Positions 55,694 to 64,000 of a stretch of 64,000 nucleotides of DNA are shown here, in pieces. The notes below the pieces were generated by a model that worked only from the letters and a program-made list of their open reading frames with translations, searched no databases and had not been told where the DNA came from. The translations under genes and the position numbers were made by a program. The first letter of the stretch is position 1. Each line of letters begins with the position of its first letter. Source of the DNA: Picochlorum sp. 'celeri' (Eukaryota; Chlorophyta; Trebouxiophyceae); the NCBI GenBank assembly GCA_010909725.1, contig JAACMV010000002.1:1330345-1394344 (forward strand), read 5' to 3'.

Positions 55694-55758
55694 GTTAGAA
55701 AGCACTGTTATACACTGTGCTTGCATAAAGAATACACTTTTAGACGAATGTAAAGCGT

Positions 55759-56113
55759 TCAATTCGACAATGCGCGCTTTCGAGCCTCTTCTTCCTCTTG
55801 CATTGCTTTTTCCAACCGCTCCTCATACGGCGTGGTGCAGACCCGAATCGGTTTATCAATGGCATACTTGCTGCCTGCAGGTCAAGGCACACACAAGGGT
55901 CAGAAGGGCATCTGAAATACGAAAACCAGACTCAGACTCCCTACCTGAGTTATCAATCCCTATTATTTGTTCATTATTTTCATCAAATACAAATTTGCAG
56001 CCAGCGTGTGGTGGAGTTGCTGGCTCTGGATGGCTCTTTGAGTCTTGGTCGTTGGGCATTTGCCCAACATCCTCCAGGACGTTTGGCTTTCCCAAACAAC
56101 ACAGAAACACCAT
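55759..56113 (-). CDS. Small two-exon protein of unknown function, about 94 aa
   Basis: Exon 1 is 55945-56113 and exon 2 is 55759-55874, with donor CTCAG|GTAGGG and acceptor ACCTGCAG|GCAGC, phase 1. The join reads IIGIDNSGSKYAIDKPIRV. The C terminus is charged and helical (PYEERLEKAMQEEEEARKRALSN). It lacks any recognised domain. It lies on the same strand just behind PANK2 and converges with the Lhca gene. An upstream exon, or overlap with the PANK2 transcript, is possible because the start codon is only about 50 bp from the PANK2 stop. Confidence 0.55.
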
Positions 56114-56165
56114 ATTTGTGTGTCTATATATTTTATATGTATTAAATAAATAATAAATCGACAAT

Positions 56166-58870
56166 TTAGGGCACACCATTGTCAAAACGACAGATACACT
56201 CGTATACATTGCCGTTGAAAAGGCGCGATGCGAGGTGCTTGTTCTTGATCATGGCCAATTTGAGCACGTCACACTTTAGCTTTGCCGCAAAGTTTGTGTG
56301 GATCGATCTACCCATACCTTCTATAATGACGAGATCTGTCCCGACTGTGGCATCTGCCACGTCCTTGCTCACACGAGTGAGATCCAGGCATGGGCTGCCC
56401 TGGCCATTCTCGACAACATACAGCCGGGGCTCTCTGGTAGCATCTGTTCTCGGCTGAGAATGCAAGGATGGCAGCGCTGGTACTGGACTGTCTTCTTTAG
56501 GGCTTTCCGATGACGATGGAGGACTGGAATCGTTTCCGATGAGCATGGAGGACAAGTTTGTCATGGACGAGGGTCGTTGCATCATGCCAGGAGGAGGAGG
56601 AACACGGCCTCCATTGGCCACTTGTGCCGCAATCGCTGCCTTTCTCGCCTCTTTCATGATTGGACATATGTCTGAAGCTCTATCAACGACATCCACTAAT
56701 TCGTTCAAGGTGATATCGTTTATGGCTGGGAGGGAATTGGCAGCCAAAACAACTTCACCTCCTCCTCTCAATATTTCCCGTGCCAGGGGAAAACAGCCAA
56801 GGACGACATCTGCCCCTGCATTGTCAACAAAGATGAGACATCTGCGGTACGGGAATTTGAATTGCCCTTTTCCGTTGGTGTCCAAATCGCTCTTCGAAAG
56901 CCACACTTCGGCAAAGTCTGTGAGGTCATCAACCCTCCATGGTCGCTGGCTCAATCGTTCCCGAGCATGCTTGTACATTTCCAAAATAGTCGCTGTGTGA
57001 TACAAATCTACGCACGCTTTGGCACCCCAATCAAAAATATTTGCTGCAAGTACACCCTGGACCAATGACAACAGACGCGCAGGCGGTTCCAAGGTGTCAA
57101 GCTCGGCAAGCAAATCTGGCAGGGCCTCGAGCGCTGCAGCATTCTCACGAGCCTTGTCCATGCGATATACATCATCAAATCCAGCCTCACGCAAACATTC
57201 TTCTCTCACTTCAAAAAGGTCAGAAAGATTTATTTGACCGAAAGAGCTTGACTGACTGCGGTATTTGGACAGGTACGAGTCTAATGATCTCCCAAATGAG
57301 GCTGCCCTCTGTATGGCATCCTTGGTGTTCTGTTGGCTTGATGCAGCCTTCTCCATCACTGTAGGTATTTGATCCTGTAAAACCCCAACCCAATATGCCA
57401 TCTCAGCCGCATCTGCGTTGATGTCGATCGTATTTGCAACATACTTGCAACTTGTTGCGAGGAGAGGAAATGGCTCGCAGGTGGGCGTAAAATGCAACAC
57501 CCCAACATGAAGATCAAACTTTTGCGACTGTAGTTCCTCAGATCCAGAATATTTAGGATGCGTTTCGAGCTGTGCAAGAGCGAGCTCGTGCTCTGTTTTG
57601 GCCGCCTCTGTAGCAGGCCTGACAGTCTCAATGAATTTGTCCACCCAAGCTTCAGACTTCTGTCCACTCTCCTCTCCATCCGAATTTTCGAGAGAGAATT
57701 TCTCCACGAAGCGAGCTCTTACTTTACTAGCTTCTGATGTCTTGTCTTTAACAGGTGAAATACCAGGAACGGCTTGCACCCTCATAAAGGCCCCCATCGC
57801 GCCAAGGAATCCCTCGTGCCGCAAGAACATGGCTCCCATTTCCCCCTGTGACCAAAACCGAATAGCATACGATATCGTTTCCATGGTATATAAATGACCC
57901 CGAATGAAAAATCCACCAAAGAAAATCCTGGACAGATTGTATCGCTTGGCGTTGAGATAGGCCAACTGCCCAATATTGTATGAAATCATTCTCAACAGAC
58001 TCATGGCAATGTCTGCTGGATTGTAATCCTCAAGATTCTTCTCACTATGCAGCACCTTTCCAACGAAGATGCTATTGTATTCGCAGATAATCCTATAGAC
58101 GCATAATCGCGGCCTCCATAGATGTCTCCAACCAACATGTCCACATTGGAATTATCCCCATGCGATGACAGCTCCAGCATCTCATCAAATGAGCTACACC
58201 CAGTCAACAATCTCCCCAACCCCCAAAACGTCCCTCCACCCATATTAGTTCCACTAATTCTCTGGTACTCCCCCTCCCCATCCACGCGCACCATGGACAC
58301 GCCACTCCCAATATTCACCAGCAGATAGGGATACACAGTCCCAGGATCAATATCAATAAAAGAAATCTCCCCATTCTCATACTGGAATGCCTCATTCCTC
58401 ACAGCCTGCAAAAGAAAATTACACCCAGACACCATGCACGCCATCTCATCCTCCCGCTCCAGAATAATCCCCAATCTCTCCCTGAACAACTCTGCATACT
58501 TGAATGCCCCTCCCCCAGTAGCTTTGACTCTCATAGGCTTTCCAGAGTTCCTTCTCTTATGCAGCCGCTTGTTCTCTATAAAATCCATGCAATCATGTAT
58601 CCTTGATGTCTCAAACTTCTCAAAACGAAGCTTGCCGCCCCCAGACTCGAGGGGATTCCTCACAAAGTAGGCCAACTTGATTAATGACCCACCGATATCC
58701 AGAGCTATGTGGGACACATACTCACTCTGATGGGGCAGAAATATACTAGGAGCATCCTTTCTATTCTCACCTGCGCCATACAATGCAATACTCACCCACC
58801 CATGCCTGAGCCAGTCAACGACAGCGGCATTCGCATACCTGAGAGCAGAGGACCGCACCGTGGAGACCAT
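56166..58870 (-). CDS. PANK2: Bifunctional pantothenate kinase / DUF89 phosphatase (plant PANK2 type)
   Basis: The N-terminal 285 residues are a type II pantothenate kinase: ALDIGGSLIKLAYF (phosphate loop), VKATGGGAFKYAELF, LLVNIGSGVSMVRVDG, RISGTNMGGGTFWGLGRLLTG and DIYGGRDYASIGL. The C-terminal 550 residues are a DUF89/ARMT1-fold phosphatase with the metal-binding LIFVDNAGADVVLGCFPLAREIL and EGMGRSIHTNF. The kinase phosphorylates pantothenate, the committed step of CoA synthesis; the DUF89 domain hydrolyses damaged 4'-phosphopantetheine. The reading frame shifts at about 58062, where TTCGTTGG would read SSFGK with one more T; everything on both sides is conserved, so a sequence error is likely. 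No intron is seen. Confidence 0.9.
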
Positions 58871-59390
58871 TCCTGACTGATCTGGGCCCCCTTGACATTG
58901 ATATGGTCATGATACTCATCCAAAGATGAGCGATGTCCCCAAGACTCTGTCTATCGACAGTCTCGGGACCCTCCCTATCCTGGTCTTTTTCGAAACCTTG
59001 TTCCATTCCCACTCATCTACTAATCCATCCCTTATAGAACCTGCGTGAAGAGTTGATGGATGAATTCTATTAATGCCATGGGCATTGCTGTTGCTGTTCT
59101 TGTTCAATGCAATGAGGTCTCTGACTTTGACTTGAGCCATCCCAGCTGCACTGCAGCTGAGAAATCTAAGGACTGGAATTGGCAAGGGTCCAATCCATCC
59201 CTGGTATCGCTAGCAGAACAATTATTACTGAATAAAACTTTTTATTATCAAGTATTCGAAGAGAACCATGCCCTCATTACAGCAGAAACAACAAAGCCAT
59301 TGAGAGAGATTCGCTCACGGAATTGGTTAGAAACTACAGGCTATTCTTACACACCCTGCTACTAGGGGAATATTTATATAGATAGACACC
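58871..59390. other. Intergenic between divergent PANK2 and PEX13
   Basis: It should contain both promoters. A frame at 59060-59365 (plus strand) has no recognisable domain and I do not call it. Confidence 0.4.
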
Positions 59391-60217
59391 ATGTCGACGC
59401 CGGGGAGCACTGTGGCACGGCCGAAACCGTGGGAGCGACAGAGTCGAGTAGAGGGGGACGTCGTCTCCTGCTGCGGAGGGGGCAGCCAAGCCATGGGAAG
59501 CATCGCGACCTGCGTCATCTGTGGAGACTGTGGTGCCAGAGTCGTCGGCGGGGCCGTCTCAGCAGCCGGCTGCGAGGCCTTGGGAGGCGGGTCATGGGAA
59601 TCAGGGTGGGGTGGTGATGACGACAGGGAGTCCGTACTACTACCAGAGGCCTGGGAGTTATGGGTTGTATGGGAATAGTGGCATGTATGGCAATAGCGGT
59701 ATGTATGGGAATAGCAATATGTATGGCAACAGTATGTATGGCAATGGCGGTATGTATGGCAACAGTATGTACGGCAATAGCATGTATGGTGGCAGTATGT
59801 ACGGGCCCTATAGCAGCATGTATGGCATGAATCCCATGGGCAGTATGTATGGCCGTCCCATGCCGGGTGGAGGAGATCCCAACGCACCTTCAGCGTGGCA
59901 GGCCATGTTGGGTGGCATTGGCAGCATGGTTCAACTTTTTTGGCAGGCTGTCCTTCTTGGTGGATGAGAATGCACATGCTGTGCACTTTTTCATCAGTGC
60001 ATTGTTACAATTACTAGATAGGTTTGGATCTCTGTATGGAGAGCTGGCCAGATTCATACTGCGACTGTTGGGGTTGCGTAGAAAGGAATCCACCATGCAG
60101 CACAAGGAGGCCAGCAGCATGCAGCATGTTGAAATCCAAAGACATTTGATGCGACGTGGCAGAATACAATGCGCAATTGAATTAATCAATGTATATAATA
60201 CTTGTAATAGAAAGTGA
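59391..60217 (+). CDS. PEX13: Peroxin 13 (PEX13), SH3-less
   Basis: The N terminus begins MSTPGSTVARPKPWER, with the conserved KPWE of PEX13. The middle (59665-59860) is a low-complexity Gly/Tyr/Met region of the type MYGNS-GMYGNS, as in the Gly-Tyr-rich domain that forms a selective phase in the peroxisomal import pore. The C-terminal part, GRLSFLVDENAHAVHFFISALLQLLDRFGSLYGELARF, is the diagnostic membrane-associated core. There is no SH3 domain, as in plants. The protein docks cargo-loaded PEX5 at the peroxisome. The frame breaks at the six-T run 59936-59941 (five would restore it), and probably once more in the GC-rich part at about 59430-59550. Confidence 0.85.
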
Positions 60218-60298
60218 TTTCAAATCGAATAAACGCGGTTTGGGTGGACAATTTCTCGACATCCAGCATTATTACGACAAGGATTTGCTTTGGAATCA

Positions 60299-61658
60299 AT
60301 GAGTCATTTCAAATACGTGGTACTTGGAGGAGGGTAATAGCTCTGGATATGCTGCCAGGCAGTTTGTGAATCTGGGGTGGTGGTCCAAGGGAGCTCTGCA
60401 TCATTACAAATGAAGCCTACGTGTCATACGAGAGGCCTGCGCTGAGCAAGCGTACTTGTTTCCAGACAAGCCAGCGAGGCTTCCAGGGTTTCATACCTGT
60501 GTTGGTGGCGGTGGTGAACGGCAGGATCCAGACTGGTATGCCAAGCATGGGATTGAGTTTATGGTGTCAACTCAGGTGACAGAGTTGGACAAGGAAGAAA
60601 AGGTTGTCAAGACGGACCAGGGGGAGAGCATTTCGTATGATACGCTCATCATCGCGACGGGGGCACGGGTGAGTTTGATGTATCTATTTTCTTCTTCTGA
60701 CACGTTGATTGAGCATATATACTTTTGTTTCCATGCGCAGCCAGTGACTCTGTGGGATCTCAAGGCTCCTGGGGCGGATTTGAAAGGTATATACTACCTC
60801 AGGAATGTGCAGGATGCTGACGCACTGATTGATGGTATTGCAAAGGCCAAAGAAAAGGTGGCAAGGCGGTCTGTATTGGGGGAGGGTACATTGGGATGGA
60901 ATGTGCTGCTGCCCTGGCCATGAATAATCTGGAGGTGACCATGGTGTTTCCTGAATCCAGGCTTTTTGAGAGGCTTTTTACTCCAGAGATTGCCGAATTT
61001 TATGAGAAGTTTTACGCAGAAAAGGGCATTACACTGGTGAAGGGTGCGCTCTGCAAGTCGCTTGAAGGAGATGAGACTGGATCAGTGACAACAGCAGTGT
61101 TGGACAATGGAACCAAAGTACAGTGTGACCTCGTTGTGGTGGGTATTGGCGCCAGGCCTAATACTGAAATATTCAAAGGGCAAGTTGACCTAGTTGATGG
61201 GCCACCGGGAGGTATTAAAGTGAACAGCAAGTTGCAGACGAGTGATGAAAACATTATGCAATTGGCGATGTGGCAGCCTTTCCACAGTCCTTGGAAGGGG
61301 GCAAGCTGACACGCCAGGAGCACGTGGTGAATTGTCGGACATCAGCAGCATATGCCATGTCATCAGCCATGGGGTGAAAAAGTGGGGGATTACGAGTATT
61401 TGCCATACTTTTACAGTAGAGTGTTCTCTCTCGTGGCAGTTCTATGGATCTTCTGATGCAGAGGCAGTGACCCACTTTGGTGACATGGCATCTGGTAAAT
61501 TCGGTGCTTTCTGGGTCAAAGAAGGGAAGATTATCGGTGGATTCTATGAAGGAGGAGATCCTGAAGATTTTTCTGCCCTGAAATCGATTGTTGTCAATCA
61601 GCCCAAGGCTCCAGAGAATCTTGCCGATCTGGGGCTGGGACTTGCTTCCCGCATGTAA
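60299..61658 (+). CDS. MDAR: Monodehydroascorbate reductase
   Basis: After the start MSHFKYVVLGGG the protein follows the family: an FAD-binding N terminus, YVSYERPALSK, FHTCVGGGGERQDPDWYAKHGIEF, ISYDTLIIATGAR, an intron at 60669-60740, then GIYYLRNVQDADAL, the NAD-binding IGGGYIGMECAAALA, VVGIGARPNTEIF, and the C-terminal FSLSWQFYGSSDAEAVTHFGD. It reduces the ascorbate radical with NAD(P)H in the ascorbate-glutathione cycle. At least seven single- or double-base indels interrupt the frame (near 60332, 60395, 60450, 60857, 61254, 61371, 61425-61432), mainly in homopolymers or a TC repeat, while codons between them stay conserved. This pattern fits sequence errors better than an old pseudogene. 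Confidence 0.85.
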
Positions 61659-61737
61659 GGATCCCGTGTCCGCATGCATCGAGCATTCGTGGTACTGTCC
61701 ATACGATGAGAATACTATGATTTATTTCCATGCAATA

Positions 61738-62783
61738 CTAATAAATAAAGTCAGTCGACGGTCTCTTGACTCTCTGGAATGACACCCATTCTATACAAGA
61801 GGGGCACATCCTCCTCATCAGAGGACTCAGGCTTTTTAGCGCGTTCCTGAGATCCTCCGTTTCATTGAATTGTATCATTTCATCTGGGACTGCTTGTCTT
61901 CTTTGTCTTTTTCCGGTGGCAGGACCATATATGGATTCGTTTGGTGGGTGATCATCCAGTTTGGCATCCCAAGACCAAGCAGAAAGACGATTCAATTCTC
62001 TGGTTCGTCTTGCTTCTCGGCCCTTGTCTTTTCCAGGAGATGAGTGGGAAGGTTTTCTCCGTGTCCCTTCGGATCATCTATCGCACGCCGCTCCTCCACG
62101 CCTTCTTTTTGCATTTCATCACCACTGCCGTCGTCGTCATCATCATCAGTCAATAAAATTGGTCTCATTTTGCTCACTGCTCTGTTCCTTCCTGCTTCCT
62201 CCTGGTCATTTAGTGAACCTCCACGCGAATCAGATGCTATAGAGATACAGGAGACGGAGCGAGGGGACTTTTCCCTTAGATTGCTCTGCCTCTGAGTTTC
62301 ACTTGGAGGGGGTTCTTCAAAGGCAGATTCACCCCGACCTCTTCTCCATAAGGGAAATGGAATCCAATTCGCAGGTCGTATTTGTCTAAAATATCAAATA
62401 GTAAGTTGAGCTGGCCCAAGATGGGGTTCATCATTCTGAGTCTTTGATGGATTGTCCCACCGCCTTCGATCCCATGAATTCTCAGTGCATTGATCCCAAA
62501 GCTTGAAAGCTCTCTTCGCTGCCCTCTGATCAGCCATATTAGGAATCTGAACAACCTTTTTTCTTGTGTCCATTCGATATATTTTCCCCATTCTGGAGTC
62601 CTCGTCAAGCATTCCATCTCGAAGCCGAAATGTATGGTCTGACACAGCAGGAGCTATGATGTCTTCAGAGAGGCTTCTAGGATTTTGCCCCTGCCCGGTA
62701 TCATCAGAATCACCATCTTCCTGAGTATTTTCATGTAATTCAGGACCATCTGCGCACGTTATGTATATTTTGAAGATCACCAC
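61738..62783 (-). CDS. Exons of an uncharacterised charged protein
   Basis: The minus-strand frames 62394-62783, 61992-62177 and 61738-61995 look coding: an acidic run (TDDDDDDGSGDEMQ), a segment RAAKRAFKLWDQCTENSWDRRRWDN after a good acceptor (CGTGCGCAG at about 62750), and a C terminus ending RRMCPSCIEWVSFQRVKRPSTDFIY. The frames do not join cleanly, so introns or indels are unresolved. It may be the 3' part of the LRR gene upstream on the same strand. No domain is recognised. Confidence 0.4.
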
Positions 62784-62932
62784 TCAGAAAATAAAATGAA
62801 AAGGAACCTATGCAAGAAAACATACCAGACTCTGAGACAACATTTCTTGGATTGGCAGGACATCATGTCTATCCGATCCTAAATAGAGACCCGGAGATCG
62901 AGCTTTTCTATGCGTTTCTCTCCTCCGCATCT

Positions 62933-64000
62933 TTATATCCCTTTCTTTGTCTTGCTGGACTGCAGTATCTTTGCAGGCTTCCGAATCCCCACATTGCTGA
63001 GGTCATAGCGATCCACCTGATTTGATGACTGTAATATGGGGGCTTTGTCTGCCTCTGTGCCTTCATTTTCACAGAGGATTTGATTCAGCCCAAAGTCATC
63101 AAGAATTTGCTGAGGTAGACATTGTTCAGGTTCCTCATGCATGTCTCTTGGGGTATCCACATCCTTGTTGCTCAACAGCACATGGCCTGCAGGGATCTTC
63201 ATATGTTCAAAGGATTGCCGTAAAACATCATCTTCCATCAAGAGATCACATGCAGCAGAAGAGGTTCCTTTCCAAGAAGTGTAAATCTCTAGCAGCACTT
63301 CTTGAGAAAGACCCTCAATTTTGAGATATGACAATCTCGGTAGACACTTTGGCAATGTTTTGATTGCATCTGTAAAATTTCCCTGCAGCTCGTCAGCGAA
63401 TCCAGAAACAGTACCCAGTATGAGAGATTCCAAGGTTGAACGAGACCCTGTATGTAAGGCCACACCACAACCCAATTCTCCTTTCGACACATGATATTCC
63501 GCCAAGACCATGAGAAGACACCCAAGTACATGAGGAGTAATATCAATTGCTTCGATATTAAGGAATCGAAGCTTGGCTTGCCTCCATAGATGCACCAGGA
63601 ATGCCATGTCTGGTGTAGCAAACTCTGTCGGATCACGAAAAATCCCAGTCGATAGATCCCTTCCTATCGAGCCATTGTGTGAGACGTCTAAATATTCTAA
63701 GTTCCAAAAGCAAGGAACAGCGTCTACATTGCCCAGCACATTCAGATGCTCAATCCCTAACTGACAATTGTGCAACACCAAACACCTTAATCTCCACCAA
63801 GGTCCCCAGAACACAGCGTTTGGATCATTTCTGAGAGTCCCATAACAGGTATTGGAATATCCCTCACATCAATGGTGTCCACAATGACCATGAAGGGCGA
63901 ATCCCGTGGTGGTGCAATGGTTGAAAATAGTGCTGCTACCTGGCCAGGTGAGCATTGGCATGACGAATCGAATCGAATGACCGCCCTCCTGGAATATTTG
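62933..64000 (-). CDS. Leucine-rich-repeat protein, 5'-partial
   Basis: The minus-strand frame has several LRR-like units: LRCLVLHNCQLGIEHLNVL, WNLEYLDVSHNGSIG, AKLRFLNIEAIDITPHVL, STLESLILGTVSGFADEL and CLPRLSYLKIEGLSQEVLLEIY. Upstream, VDTIDVRDIPIPVMGLSEM continues the same protein after a one-base frame change near 63798, so the gene starts beyond the right edge. Such repeats form a curved protein-binding surface. The C-terminal tail is hydrophilic. The true 3' end may lie further down, in the exons at 61.7-62.8 kb. Confidence 0.6.

Noticed and set aside
59327..59986. Minus-strand Cys/His/Tyr-rich ORF of 219 residues
   Set aside because: It is the antisense shadow of the PEX13 MYGNS repeat and crosses PEX13 frames; the composition is an artefact.
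1..64000. CRISPR arrays, bacterial operons or Shine-Dalgarno sites
   Set aside because: The genes have spliceosomal introns and there are no regularly spaced direct repeats with unique spacers, so this is eukaryotic DNA.

Overview
The window looks like nuclear DNA of a green alga with a primary plastid, rich in transposons. The evidence is: short GT-AG introns (about 60-190 nt, acceptors mostly TGCAG) in nearly every real gene; a light-harvesting protein of the PSI (Lhca) type with a simple N-terminal transit peptide and no signal peptide before it; a plant-type bifunctional pantothenate kinase/DUF89 phosphatase; a PEX13 without an SH3 domain; a monodehydroascorbate reductase; a UDP-glucose 4,6-dehydratase; and secreted proline-rich wall-type proteins. 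I cannot name the species. Several conserved genes carry single-base indels, mostly in homopolymers, so many apparent frameshifts are probably assembly errors.

Layout. 0-7 kb: a partial PC-esterase-like gene, a virus-like SF3 (D5-type) helicase fragment, and an intron-containing glycosyltransferase of bacterial type. 7-20.5 kb: a transposon graveyard with a two-exon coiled-coil gene, a KDZ-type transposase cut by a LINE 3' end, a complete Tc1/mariner-type element (10245-13421) with TIRs and TA target duplication, a hAT transposase, a truncated glycosyltransferase, and a multi-exon gene of unknown function whose 3' half recurs inverted at 2.2-2.7 kb. 20.5-24.7 kb: arrays of short inverted words, a tyrosine recombinase, and a sulfotransferase-like fragment. 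24.7-40.2 kb: three related APE/RT LINEs (A minus, B minus, C plus and near full length) and a Mutator-like transposase with a SWIM finger between A and B.

40.3-64 kb is mainly host genes: UDP-glucose 4,6-dehydratase; a chimeric gene joining the first half of a duplicated START/SRPBCC lipid-binding protein to a TXNDC9-like thioredoxin domain; two tandem secreted paralogs split by a LINE fragment; the intact four-exon SRPBCC parent gene; an Lhca gene; a small unknown gene; PANK2-like; PEX13; MDAR; and an LRR protein running off the right edge.

Most unusual points: the in-frame SRPBCC-TXNDC9 fusion made by a recent 1.6-kb segmental duplication; arrays of abutting perfect palindromes (3.1, 14.5, 14.8, 46.1 and 49.2 kb), two of them just upstream of the paralogous secreted-protein genes; arrays of inverted short words next to a tyrosine recombinase and next to two copies of an unknown gene; and the presence in one window of an SF3 helicase and a tyrosine recombinase, both typical of polinton-like viruses or virophages, without any capsid gene that I could find.
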